DNA of 33,538 nucleotides from Pseudonocardiaceae bacterium (GTDB taxonomy: Bacteria > Actinomycetota > Actinomycetes > Mycobacteriales > Pseudonocardiaceae): positions 1 to 33,538 of the forward strand of contig WHSZ01000065.1 of NCBI GenBank assembly GCA_009379845.1. The letters run 5' to 3'. Both the position numbers and the translations under genes were made by a program. Below, piece by piece: positions 13,996-21,812 of the stretch. The notes beneath the pieces are model-generated. The model saw nothing but the letters and a program-made list of their open reading frames with translations, searched no databases and was not told the origin of the DNA. The first letter of the stretch is position 1. Every line of letters starts with the position of its first letter.

Positions 13996-15381
13996 ATGGA
14001 CTTCATCGAGGACCAGGGTTCCGCCGTTACACCGGCCATCCCACCGGACGTGTGGGAGCGGTCGGAGATGCGGCAGGCCCTGGCCGGCAGGGAAGTCAGC
14101 GCGGTGTACCGGCTGCTGCGGCGGGTTGGGATCTCCCAGCGCCAGATCGCGGCGATGACCGGCCAGTCACAGTCCGAGGTCTCGGAGATCCTCAAGGGCC
14201 GGCAGGTCATGGCATACGACGTGCTGGCGCGCATCGCCGACGGCCTGGGTGTCCCGAGGGGATACATGGGCCTCGCGTACGACGAGGCCACCGAGGTGCA
14301 GGTGGTTAGCGCCGCCGACCAGGAACAGGCTGAGGAGGACGAGTCGGTGAAGCGGCGGAAGTTCCTCGCGCACGCCGCGTCCGTGACGATGGGCGCGGCT
14401 GTGCTGGGATCGGACTCTGGGACGTGGGCCTCCGGCCCCACCCAAACCCCCGCGCCCGGCCGGATCGGAATGACCGACGTGCGCCAGGTGGAGGCAGCGA
14501 CACGTGCGCTGCGCGCACTGGACTACCAGTACGGGGGCGGATTCTGCAGGGATGCCGTGGTGGCACAGCTGTCCTGGGGGCAGCAGATGCTCAATTCGCA
14601 CGGCGCGGACCACGTGAAGGGGCGGCTGTACGTCGCACTCGCCGACCTGCACAACCTGGCCGGCTGGACGTCGTTCGACATCGGGTTGAACGATTCGGCC
14701 AGGGGGCATTTCGCGAAGGCGCTCGAGCTCGCCAAGCAGGGCGACAGCGAGCAGCTGGTGGCCAACGTGCTGTACCGGATGGGGCGGGTCTACCTGCACC
14801 AGGAGGAGGCGGACGACGCGCTGAAACTGTTCCAGCTCGGTCAGCTCGCCGCGCAGAACTCCGGCTCCGAGCTGGCCGTCGCGGTGCTGTGCGCGAATGA
14901 GGCGTGGGCGTACGCGATGCTGGGCAACGCCGAGCAGTCGCAGAAGCTGCTCGGCAGAACCAAGGATGAGTTCGCCCGAGCCGATCTGACCAACGCCGAG
15001 GCCTGGGTGCGGTTTTTCAACGAGACCGACGTGTACGCCATGATCGGCACGGTGCACACCGCGCTCGCGCTGCACGACGACGCGCACACCAAGTACGCGA
15101 TTCCCGCGCTGCAGAAGGCCATCGACGGTTACGGCGAGGAGATGGCCCGCAGCAAGACGTTCAACCTCAGCGCGCTGGCGACCAACCACCTGCTGGAGGG
15201 CGACATCGACCACGGCTCGCGGGTGGGTCGTCAGGCGATCGACCTGGCCGAGAGCGTGAAGTCCGGGCGAACCAGGGACCGGATGAAGCCGCTCAGGGCC
15301 GAGGCGGAAAAGCGCAAGAACAATCCGGACGCTCGGGATCTCGCCGAGCGCATCAACCAGTTCTACGCGACATCGACCTGA
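13996..15381 (+). CDS. XRE-family regulator with internal Tat-like signal and TPR domain
   Basis: A 461-aa protein with three parts. Residues about 40-92 form an XRE HTH (YRLLRRVGISQRQIAAMTGQ, then SQSEVSEILKG). Residues 118-144 are VKRRKFLAHAASVTMGAAV plus a small-residue tail ending in TWAS, which looks exactly like a Tat signal peptide. Residues about 155-455 are TPR-like helices (for example LYVALADLHNLAGW and ANVLYRMGRVYLHQEEADDAL). HTH-TPR regulators of this kind (NsdA-like) control development and metabolism in actinomycetes. GAGGGGG before the ATG supports the full-length start. A second in-frame start (GTG at 14347, with GAGGAGG 8 nt upstream) would make only the exported TPR part. 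It is followed after 27 nt by a phosphotransferase gene. Confidence 0.88.
   Translation: MDFIEDQGSAVTPAIPPDVWERSEMRQALAGREVSAVYRLLRRVGISQRQIAAMTGQSQSEVSEILKGRQVMAYDVLARIADGLGVPRGYMGLAYDEATEVQVVSAADQEQAEEDESVKRRKFLAHAASVTMGAAVLGSDSGTWASGPTQTPAPGRIGMTDVRQVEAATRALRALDYQYGGGFCRDAVVAQLSWGQQMLNSHGADHVKGRLYVALADLHNLAGWTSFDIGLNDSARGHFAKALELAKQGDSEQLVANVLYRMGRVYLHQEEADDALKLFQLGQLAAQNSGSELAVAVLCANEAWAYAMLGNAEQSQKLLGRTKDEFARADLTNAEAWVRFFNETDVYAMIGTVHTALALHDDAHTKYAIPALQKAIDGYGEEMARSKTFNLSALATNHLLEGDIDHGSRVGRQAIDLAESVKSGRTRDRMKPLRAEAEKRKNNPDARDLAERINQFYATST
14332..14349 (+). promoter_or_regulatory. Internal ribosome-binding site and GTG start within the XRE-TPR gene
   Basis: GAGGAGG at 14332-14338 lies 8 nt before an in-frame GTG at 14347 (codon 118). 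Translation from there begins VKRRKFL, a twin-arginine n-region, followed by a hydrophobic core. The spacing and strength equal those of normal starts in this window. The GAGGAGG also encodes Glu-Glu, so chance is possible. Confidence 0.4.
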
Positions 15382-15408
15382 GGTCGCGCGATCGGCGAAG
15401 TACCAGTC

Positions 15409-16338
15409 ATGAACGCATCGATCTTGGCGCCCGACTCGAGCGGCCGGTTCACCCCGGAGAAGCTCCGGGTAACGCTCGCCGAGGTATGCGCGGGCGTCGG
15501 CCTCGATCACCGCGGCGCTCGGCTGCTGCGGTTCACCAACAACGCCGTGTACCAGCTGGCTAACCGCCCGGTTGTGGTGCGCATCGTCGGCTCGCACGCG
15601 ATGCGGCACCGGGCGGCGAAAGTGGTGTGGTTCGCCAGGCACCTCGCCGCGCACGGCGTCCCCGCGGTGCGCCTGCTGCCCGGCGTCGAGCAGCCGGTGC
15701 GGGTCGGCGAGCACGTGGCGACGTTGTGGGAGACGGTGCCGCCGAGCGACAAGCGGCCGGGGCCACGGCAGCTGGCCGGGTTGCTGCGGCAGCTGCACGA
15801 GTTGCCCGTGGACGTGTCTTCCGACGGGAGCGCGCTGCCGGTATGGAACCCGCTGGACGACGTGCGCAGGCGGGTCGCGGACGCCGAGGGGCTGGGGGCC
15901 AGTGATCGGCGGTTCCTGCTCGGGGAGTGCGGCGAGGTCGCGGCCGCGCTTGCCGAGCTGCGGTTCCCGCTGGTCCCCGCGCTGGTGCACGGGGACGCCC
16001 ATCTTGGCAACGTGATCGCGAGTCCTGGCGGTCCGGTGCTGTGTGACTTCGATTCGGCGGCGATCGGGCCGCCGGAGTGGGACCTGACGCCGCTCGCCGT
16101 CGGAGTGGCGCGGTTCGGTGAGCCGCGGCGGCGCTACCGCCGGTTCGTGCGTGGCTACGGCTTCGACGTGACCGACTGGGACGGCTTCCGGGTGTTGCGC
16201 CGTGTGCGTGAACTGAAGCTCATCACGAGCGTGTTGCCGATCTTGCGGAGCCATCCGGAAGTGGGCGCTGAGCTGCGGCGTCGGCTGCGGGACTTCCGGC
16301 TCGGCCACGACCGTGCGCGTTGGCAGCGCTACCGTTAA
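15409..16338 (+). CDS. Aminoglycoside phosphotransferase (APH)-family kinase
   Basis: A 309-aa kinase-fold protein. The Brenner motif is HGDAHLGN (H194, D196 catalytic base, N201), and the metal-binding DFD is in LCDFDSAAIGPPEWDLTPLA (D213). The N-lobe contains NNAVYQL and VVVRIVGSHAMRHRAAK, where an early basic residue should contact ATP. The family phosphorylates small alcohols or amines (antibiotics, choline, sugars), and this substrate is unknown. The ATG at 15409 has a weak ribosome-binding site and sits 27 nt after the XRE-TPR gene, so the two are probably one transcript. A phosphotransferase beside an XRE-TPR regulator may be a linked regulatory pair; this is inference. Confidence 0.88.
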   Translation: MNASILAPDSSGRFTPEKLRVTLAEVCAGVGLDHRGARLLRFTNNAVYQLANRPVVVRIVGSHAMRHRAAKVVWFARHLAAHGVPAVRLLPGVEQPVRVGEHVATLWETVPPSDKRPGPRQLAGLLRQLHELPVDVSSDGSALPVWNPLDDVRRRVADAEGLGASDRRFLLGECGEVAAALAELRFPLVPALVHGDAHLGNVIASPGGPVLCDFDSAAIGPPEWDLTPLAVGVARFGEPRRRYRRFVRGYGFDVTDWDGFRVLRRVRELKLITSVLPILRSHPEVGAELRRRLRDFRLGHDRARWQRYR

Positions 16339-16419
16339 CCGGTCCGCCTGTAGTCCGTTCGGGTGGGAGCGCTACCCTAGGTCGATCATTTTCGCCGTTG
16401 GGCACGTCGGGGTGATCGG

Positions 16420-16713
16420 ATGCTGCGGATGAACCTGGCACGGGGACGACGCCACGCGCGGCGAGCAGCAGGGGTGCTGGACGAGCTGGTGGACAAGCAA
16501 GTGTCGTTGCTGCCGCAGCTGCCGGAGCACCGCCGTGCGGCCGCCGCCGACTACCTCGCGGAGCTGGCCTTGCTTGCGGCCGCCTACCGCTACTACGCCG
16601 ACCGGTGGATCGGCCGGGAGGAACTCGAGCGGCGGGGTCACGTGGCCATCGCCCGCCTCGACGAGCTCCGTGCCGCCCAGCAACATCAACGCGAGTTCAC
16701 CGACCTCGACTGA
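16420..16713 (+). CDS. Small hypothetical helical protein (97 aa)
   Basis: Family not recognised. The product is predicted all-helical and basic at its N-terminus (MNLARGRRHARRAAGVLDELV), with a central alanine-rich helix (AAAADYLAELALLAAAYRYYADRWI) and an acidic-polar tail. GGGGTGATCGG precedes the ATG; an in-frame ATG at 16429 is a near alternative. It follows the phosphotransferase by 81 nt and converges on the copper operon with a 13-nt gap. No function can be assigned. Confidence 0.6.
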   Translation: MLRMNLARGRRHARRAAGVLDELVDKQVSLLPQLPEHRRAAAADYLAELALLAAAYRYYADRWIGREELERRGHVAIARLDELRAAQQHQREFTDLD

Positions 16714-16726
16714 AGTTCCGCTCGGC

Positions 16727-17755
16727 TCACGAAACGGGTGCGCGGGTCAGCACCACCGCGATCCCGAAAGCCAGCCCCATCACGCTCAGCTCGAACGCCG
16801 CCCAGCCGGCAAGCGCGGTTCGCTTGTGTTGCGCGATCGCCGGCATCAGCCGGAGCCGGATGTTCCCGCCCAACAACACCAGCAAGATCCCGCACGCCAC
16901 CTTCAAGATGACCAGCTGCCCGTAGCCGGTGGTGAACAGCGCCGCCCAGAAGTCGTGTGTCGGGCTGAGCCCCGCCTCGATCAGGCCGTTGAACAGCCCG
17001 GTCGCGGTCACCAGCAGCAGCGCCAGCGTGGCCAGCCGGGAGAACCGCGGCAGGGTGTGCGCCAGCAACGTCCGGTTCGTGGACAGGAACACGATCAGCG
17101 CGCCGAGCCCGCCCGTCCACGCCACGGCGCCCATCACGTGCAGTTCCATCGAGATCATCGAGAAGTCGTGCCACCGCCAGTTCGACGCGTGCCCGGTCAC
17201 CGGCAGCGGCAGCAGCGTGAACAGCCCGAGCGCCACCCGCAGCTCGGCCGGCACCTTCTCGCCGTGCCGCACGGCCAGCCGGGAAATCCAGGCGTGTATC
17301 GCGGCGAGCCCGGCGACGGCAACCAGCGCCTTGCCCGCGCCGACCGTCCCGATGTAGTCCCCGACCGCGCCGAGGCTGAGGGTCTCGCCCGGCTCCAGCT
17401 CGGCCGCCTGCAGCAGCAGCGCGACGAGCGCGCTGACCGACCAGATGATGCCGGCGGACACCGCGAGCGGCCGCGCGACGACCAGCACCGGCTCGGCCAG
17501 CTTCGGGCGGTCCACGCCGATCAGCAGCGGCAGCAGGCTCAAGCCCACCGCGACGACGGCCGCGACGTCCAGGATGACGCGGACGATGGGCAGCCCGGCC
17601 CGGATGAGCGCGCTGGATTCGGGAACACCGGCGACCGGCCCGCTTGCCGTGATCGCCAGCGACACCAGCACCCCGGCCAGCGCCGCGGTGCCGAACGCGA
17701 TCGCGGCCGAGTACCGCCGGGGGAGCGCTGTCCGGGCCGGGCTGCCCTCGGTCAT
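16727..17755 (-). CDS. copD: CopD-family copper transport membrane protein
   Basis: A 342-aa polytopic protein of about eight helices, with the CopD domain in its C-terminal half: WRWHDFSMISMELHVMGAVAW, in which histidines and methionines are candidate copper ligands, then GLIEAGLSP, TTGYGQLVILK and AALFTTGYG. With CopC it is thought to move copper across or out of the membrane. The ATG at 17755 overlaps the CopC stop by 4 nt (ATGA); an upstream in-frame codon would only add antisense-like sequence. It is last in the four-gene copper operon. Confidence 0.9.
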   Translation of the reverse strand: MTEGSPARTALPRRYSAAIAFGTAALAGVLVSLAITASGPVAGVPESSALIRAGLPIVRVILDVAAVVAVGLSLLPLLIGVDRPKLAEPVLVVARPLAVSAGIIWSVSALVALLLQAAELEPGETLSLGAVGDYIGTVGAGKALVAVAGLAAIHAWISRLAVRHGEKVPAELRVALGLFTLLPLPVTGHASNWRWHDFSMISMELHVMGAVAWTGGLGALIVFLSTNRTLLAHTLPRFSRLATLALLLVTATGLFNGLIEAGLSPTHDFWAALFTTGYGQLVILKVACGILLVLLGGNIRLRLMPAIAQHKRTALAGWAAFELSVMGLAFGIAVVLTRAPVS

Positions 17756-18303
17756 CGGCTGGTACCTCCGGACGAGCTCCTGCCGCCGCGCATCGCGACG
17801 AACAGGCCGAGCCCGAGCAGCACGACCGCGCCGGCGATCCACACCCAGATCGGCGCGCCGCCGGAGTCGTCACCGCTCGGCGCCTCGGCAGCGGAACCGC
17901 CCTGGCTGGCCGGTGCCTTGCTGGGAGTGCCGTTGCCCGCCTTGGTCAACGTGATCGCCAGCTCACCGTTCACCGGGTGGCCATCCGCGGACAGGATCCG
18001 GTAACCGATGGTGTACTTGCCGGCCGGCCCGAGGGGGCGCACCTTCGCGCGCACCTTCGGGCCGTCCACCGTGGCCGGACCGTCCACCCAGGATCCGCCC
18101 TTCGGCCCGGTGATCGCGATCGTGTTGAACTCGCCCGGCTGAACGGGCTGATCGAAGGTCAGGGTGACCTGCTTCGGCCCGGTCTGCACCGAGGCGCCGT
18201 TCTTTGGATCGCTGTCCACCAGTTGATTGTGCGCCTGCGCGGGAGTGGCAAACCCGATGAGCAACGCCAGCCCGGCAAGCACCGGGACGACCAGCCGCCT
18301 CAT
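17752..18303 (-). CDS. copC: CopC-domain copper-binding exported protein with C-terminal anchor
   Basis: A 183-aa protein. The signal peptide (MRRLVVPVLAGLALLIGFAT) ends at PAQA, and cleavage leaves H25 at the N-terminus, the residue that begins the copper site in CopC proteins. The CopC beta-barrel follows (about 25-125): SDPKNGASVQTGPKQVTLTF, YTIGYRILSADGHPVNGEL with the conserved D/H of the Cu(II) site. A low-complexity Ser/Gly/Ala linker leads to a transmembrane helix (about 150-172) and a short basic tail, so it is membrane-tethered. Start at 18303 overlaps the YcnI stop by 4 nt. Confidence 0.93.
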   Translation of the reverse strand: MRRLVVPVLAGLALLIGFATPAQAHNQLVDSDPKNGASVQTGPKQVTLTFDQPVQPGEFNTIAITGPKGGSWVDGPATVDGPKVRAKVRPLGPAGKYTIGYRILSADGHPVNGELAITLTKAGNGTPSKAPASQGGSAAEAPSGDDSGGAPIWVWIAGAVVLLGLGLFVAMRGGRSSSGGTSR

Positions 18304-19076
18304 GCCGAGCCGTTCCCTTCGCGAGTCGCGGTGGACTTGCGCGCCCGCATCGTGGCACCCACGCCGAAGCCGAGGCCGAGCGCGCCGACGACCAGCCCGG
18401 CGCCGCCGAGCCAGCGGGCCGCACCGTCCTCGGTTGACTCGTCCGCCGCGGAGCCGCCGCTGGTCGATGCGGCGTTGGCGTCGCTGGAACCGCCGTGTCC
18501 GTGCCCCGCCGAGCTGGCCAGATCGACGGTCGGCGCCGGATGTTCCGGCTCCTCGGCGCCGTCCGGCGGCGGGGGCGTGGTCCAACCCACCACCTTGCCG
18601 CTGTCGTAGTGCTGGTTCGCGGGGAACACCATGACGTCGGTGTTGTCCGGCATGGCCATCGAGGCGCTGAACTCGCCGTACTGATCCGGCCGCAGGCCCT
18701 CGCCAGGCCCGGCCGTCCAGGTGATCTTGGTGACCGCCTCGGTGACCTTGGTGCCGTTCTGCAAGGTCACCGGCTTGTCCAACCGGGCCTTCTGGACCCG
18801 CGCGGTCCAGCCGGGTACCGGCTTGGTCTGCGCCGAACTGACCGGGTTGTTCTTGGGGAAGGTCACCACCAGCCGCACGGTGTTCGCGTCCGGCTCCTCG
18901 TTCGGCACCCGGAAGGTGACCGCGGCATGCCCGCCTTTCTCGGCCGGCTCGCCGCCGGTGTTCGCGGTGACGTGTGCCGAGGCGGTGCCGCCGCCGAGCA
19001 AGGCAACGATGCCACCCACGGTCACCAGGACCCCTACTCGCTGTACAGCGCGTGTTGCAGATCGATTTGTCGACAT
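18300..19076 (-). CDS. YcnI-family (DUF1775) copper-binding membrane-anchored protein
   Basis: A 258-aa protein. After a signal peptide ending in GTASA, cleavage exposes H35 (HVTAN), the expected monohistidine-brace copper ligand of YcnI. The DUF1775 domain follows (about 35-175): HAAVTFRVPNEEPDANTVRL, PGWTARVQKARLDKPV, KITWTAGPGEGLRPDQYGEF and GKVVGWTTPPPPDGAEEPEHPAP, which are all typical. A His/Gly/Ser-rich linker (GHGHGGSSDANAAS) leads to a transmembrane helix near residues 218-240. AGGAGC lies about 10 nt before the ATG. YcnI, CopC and CopD are often found together as a copper-handling unit. Confidence 0.93.
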   Translation of the reverse strand: MSTNRSATRAVQRVGVLVTVGGIVALLGGGTASAHVTANTGGEPAEKGGHAAVTFRVPNEEPDANTVRLVVTFPKNNPVSSAQTKPVPGWTARVQKARLDKPVTLQNGTKVTEAVTKITWTAGPGEGLRPDQYGEFSASMAMPDNTDVMVFPANQHYDSGKVVGWTTPPPPDGAEEPEHPAPTVDLASSAGHGHGGSSDANAASTSGGSAADESTEDGAARWLGGAGLVVGALGLGFGVGATMRARKSTATREGNGSA

Positions 19077-19138
19077 AAAAACAAAGCTCCTGAATTCGTC
19101 AACGGGCGCCCGGCGCCCGGGTGTGTGAAGGACGTGAA

Positions 19139-19684
19139 TCAGGAGCGCGCGGGCGGGCCACGACGTGCGCACACGGCGCGCAGCAGCACCTCGAATGGAT
19201 CGACGGCCCGCTCCGGCCGGGGCACCGGAACCGCCGAGGGCGCGTGGGCCACGGGTGCCGGCCGGCTCGGCGCCGGCAGCAGCGACCGCACGGTGGCGCA
19301 CACCGCGATCAGCGCGGACTCCGCGCCGGCGAGCGCCAGCCCGGTCAGCACGGTCGCGGCCGCATGTGCGGCGGTCATCGCCGGCCCGTTGCTGGGATCG
19401 GCTGGTATCGCGCTGTGCGCGTGGATGAGCTCGGCCAGCAACACGTGCAGGGTCAGCTGGGAGACGCCGAGCACGGCAAGGATCGGCAGCACGCCGCTGG
19501 TGCGGTCCGCGAGCGCGGTGCCCACCCACCCGAGCAGCACGGTCAGCACCAGTGTCGACCCGGCGTCCGGCAGCCCACCGCCGCCGGCCGCGTGCGCGGT
19601 GACGGCAAGTGCCGCCGAGCTGATCGCCAGCAGCCCGCCGCGCATGGCGCGTGCCGCGCCTGCGCGGGGAGGGCGTCGTGTCAC
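19139..19684 (-). CDS. Multi-helix membrane protein, first gene of the copper operon
   Basis: A 181-aa hydrophobic protein with about four transmembrane helices: residues about 16-33, 42-60, 66-90 and 100-128. Histidines within helices (TAHAAGG, LHVLLAELIHAHSAI, TAAHAAA) could bind copper. The C-terminal tail is proline/arginine-rich and cytoplasmic-like. I do not recognise a named family; similar proteins accompany YcnI/CopC operons in actinomycetes. The GTG at 19684 is chosen because a -10-like TAAGCT ends 7 nt upstream, suggesting a leaderless operon mRNA. YcnI begins 62 nt downstream. Confidence 0.72.
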   Translation of the reverse strand: MTRRPPRAGAARAMRGGLLAISSAALAVTAHAAGGGGLPDAGSTLVLTVLLGWVGTALADRTSGVLPILAVLGVSQLTLHVLLAELIHAHSAIPADPSNGPAMTAAHAAATVLTGLALAGAESALIAVCATVRSLLPAPSRPAPVAHAPSAVPVPRPERAVDPFEVLLRAVCARRGPPARS

Positions 19685-19996
19685 GTCCCCGAGCTTAGGA
19701 CCGCAGCCAGGTGGTCAAGAAAGAGAGCCCAAAAGGTCAAGAATTCGCATCTGTAGCGATTCCGATCCGCCCCCATCACGGCAAATGAATTGCCCAAACG
19801 GCATCATCGGCGACGATGACCTGCGAAAACCACGTTTCGTACTACTCTTATCGCGCAGTGCGGCCTCCCTTGTCTGCGTGCGCCAAATGAGAAACGGTGA
19901 TGCATCCGCAGGTGAGAGTCCGTTCCTCTGGCGAAACGTGAGGGATCAGTTGCGACGAGCCATGGCGTGCGGCGTGCTAACGCGAGGGCGACGGGT
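19685..19996. other. Divergent intergenic region between copper and osmoprotectant operons
   Basis: These 312 nt hold no credible gene. The left end carries the copper-operon promoter with a 9-bp direct repeat. Toward the right, several small structures precede the transporter gene: AACGG/CCGTT (19893-19897/19920-19924) competing with TTCCTC/GAGGGA (19923-19928/19940-19945), the palindrome GATGCATC (19899-19906), a tandem GGCGTGC (19964-19977) and a GCGT/ACGC hairpin (19972-19983). This could be a regulatory leader, but it matches no riboswitch class I can recognise. Confidence 0.4.
19692..19743 (-). promoter_or_regulatory. Copper-operon promoter with 9-bp direct repeat
   Basis: GGTCAAGAA occurs at 19713-19721 and 19735-19743, 22 bp apart (two helical turns). 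On the minus strand the nearer copy supplies TTGACC as a -35, and TAAGCT (19697-19692) is a -10, with a short 15-nt spacer. The start GTG at 19684 is 7 nt further, which fits a leaderless mRNA. The repeat may be a regulator site or a duplicated -35. Confidence 0.45.
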
Positions 19997-20644
19997 ATGA
20001 ATCTTTTCGAGTACATCGGTGATCGGTGGAGCAGCTTCTCCCTGCAGGCCCTGCTGCACGCGAGCGCCGTGGTGCAGTGCACCATCGTCGCCGCGGCGAT
20101 CGGGGTGCTTGTCGGCGTCGCGGTGTATCGCAGCCCGGGCGGTTCGGCGCTGGCCACCGCGCTGGCCAGCGCGATCTTGACGATCCCCTCGTTCGCCCTG
20201 ATCGGTCTGCTGATCCCGATACTGGGCCTCGGCGTGGAGCCATCGGTGACCGCGCTGGTGCTCTACGGGCTGCTGCCGATCGTCCGGAACACCATCGTCG
20301 GCCTCGGCGGCGTGGATCCCGCCGTCACCGACGCGGCGCGCGGCATCGGGATGGGCCGATTCGGGGTGCTGACCCGCGTGGAGTTGCGACTTGCCTGGCC
20401 GGCCATTCTCGCCGGCATGCGGGTGGCCACCCAGTTGATGATGGGAATCCTGGCCATCGCGGCGTACGCCAAGGGGCCCGGACTCGGCGCCGAGATCTTC
20501 TCCGGGCTCACCCGCGCCGGCAGCGCGAACGCGCTCAACCAAGCGCTTGCCGGCACGCTCGGGATCGTCGTGCTGGCGCTGATCTTGGACGGCATTTACG
20601 CGGTCATTGGCCGACTCACAACCTCGAGGGGTATCCGTGGCTGA
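19997..20644 (+). CDS. Osmoprotectant ABC transporter permease (OpuCB/ProW-like)
   Basis: A 215-aa permease with five to six helices and the BPD_transp_1 EAA loop around DAARGIGMGRFGVLTRVELRL, which docks on the ATPase. ALYGLLPIVRNT-type sequence (VLYGLLPIVRNTIVGLGGVDP) is diagnostic of glycine-betaine/carnitine/choline permeases of the OpuC/ProWZ group. It is first of four overlapping genes: permease, ATPase, permease, binding protein. The ATG at 19997 is preceded by GAGGGC. The substrate is probably a quaternary ammonium osmolyte, by family. Confidence 0.92.
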   Translation: MNLFEYIGDRWSSFSLQALLHASAVVQCTIVAAAIGVLVGVAVYRSPGGSALATALASAILTIPSFALIGLLIPILGLGVEPSVTALVLYGLLPIVRNTIVGLGGVDPAVTDAARGIGMGRFGVLTRVELRLAWPAILAGMRVATQLMMGILAIAAYAKGPGLGAEIFSGLTRAGSANALNQALAGTLGIVVLALILDGIYAVIGRLTTSRGIRG

Positions 20645-21812
20645 GAACGTAACGAGCGCGCTGGAGAACACCGCGGACCAGACCGTCAGCGGCGTGGAGA
20701 TCCAGCTGAACGACGTCACCAAGCGCTACCCAGGGCAGCGCGAAGCGGCGGTGGACAGCTTCACGATGACCGTGCCGGCCGGCAACATCGTGGTCCTGGT
20801 CGGCCCATCGGGGTGCGGCAAGACAACCAGCATGCGGATGATCAACCGGTTGATCGAGCCGACCTCCGGCACCATCACGATCGGCGGTGAGGACGCGCTT
20901 TCCATCGACGCCGACGAGTTGCGCCGCAAGATCGGCTACGCCATCCAGCAGGCCGGATTGTTCCCGCATTTCACCGTGACGCAGAACATCGCCGTGGTCC
21001 CGGGGTTGCTCGGCTGGCAGCACGCCAGGGTCACCAAGCGGGTCGAGGAAATGATGGACCTGGTCGGGCTGGATCCGGCGCTGTTCCGGAACCGGTTCCC
21101 GCGCCAGCTCTCCGGCGGCCAGCAGCAGCGCGTCGGCGTCGCGCGGGCGCTCGCCGCGGACCCGCCGGTGTTGCTGATGGACGAGCCGTTCGGTGCGGTG
21201 GACCCGATCACCCGAGGCAACCTGCAGGACGAGCTGTTGCGGCTGCAGAACGAGCTGCGCAAGACGATCGTGTTCGTCACCCACGACTTCGACGAGGCGG
21301 TGAAGCTGGGTGACCGGATCGCGGTGCTCGGCAATCAGTCCAAGATCCTGCAATACGACACCCCGGACGCGATCCTGGCCAACCCGGCTGACGACACGGT
21401 CGCCGGGTTCGTCGGCGCCGGCGCCTCGTTGAAGCAGCTCACGCTGCTCCGCGTGCACGACGTGGAGATGAACCAGGCGGTCACCGCGCAGGTGAGCGAG
21501 GGCTCAGAGGAGCTGAGCAGGAAGATCACCGAGGGCGGCGGGCCGCCGTGGGGCCTGGTACTCGACGAGCGGCACCGCCCGCTGCGCTGGACGCATCAGC
21601 GTGACCTCGGCAGCGGGCGGCCGCTCGGGCAGGCCGGCACACCGATCGGCACCGTGGTCTCCGCCCAGTCCACGCTGCAGGACGCGCTGGAGGCGATGCT
21701 CACCGAAGGTGGCGGCGTCGTGGTGACCGGCGGGCGCGGCGAGTATGTCGGCGTGCTGCACATGGAGACCGTGATGAACAAGGTCCGCGAACTCCGTGAG
21801 GCGCAGGCATGA
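20637..21812 (+). CDS. Osmoprotectant ABC transporter ATPase with C-terminal CBS-like domain
   Basis: A 391-aa ATPase of the ProV/OpuCA type. Walker A is GPSGCGKT at residues 56-63, the ABC signature is LSGGQQQRVGVARAL, Walker B is VLLMDEPFGAVDP, and the H-loop is in VFVTHDFDEAV. The C-terminal part (about 265-385) contains a CBS-like domain (VVSAQSTLQDALEAMLTEGG, VVVTGGRGEYVGVLHME), which in this family senses ionic strength or nucleotides. The GTG start at 20637 overlaps the permease stop by 8 nt. The downstream permease starts in its own stop (ATGA). Confidence 0.94.
   Translation: MAENVTSALENTADQTVSGVEIQLNDVTKRYPGQREAAVDSFTMTVPAGNIVVLVGPSGCGKTTSMRMINRLIEPTSGTITIGGEDALSIDADELRRKIGYAIQQAGLFPHFTVTQNIAVVPGLLGWQHARVTKRVEEMMDLVGLDPALFRNRFPRQLSGGQQQRVGVARALAADPPVLLMDEPFGAVDPITRGNLQDELLRLQNELRKTIVFVTHDFDEAVKLGDRIAVLGNQSKILQYDTPDAILANPADDTVAGFVGAGASLKQLTLLRVHDVEMNQAVTAQVSEGSEELSRKITEGGGPPWGLVLDERHRPLRWTHQRDLGSGRPLGQAGTPIGTVVSAQSTLQDALEAMLTEGGGVVVTGGRGEYVGVLHMETVMNKVRELREAQA

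Noticed and set aside
14167..16308. 713-codon minus-strand open frame
   Set aside because: Shadow of the XRE-TPR and phosphotransferase genes, which have clear motifs on the plus strand.
16535..18004. 489-codon plus-strand open frame over the CopD gene
   Set aside because: Gln/Arg/Asp-rich shadow sequence; CopD and CopC on the minus strand explain the region.
19850..19996. Known riboswitch upstream of the osmoprotectant operon
   Set aside because: I compared it by eye with c-di-AMP (ydaO), glycine, TPP, FMN, cobalamin, fluoride and M-box patterns and found no convincing core match.
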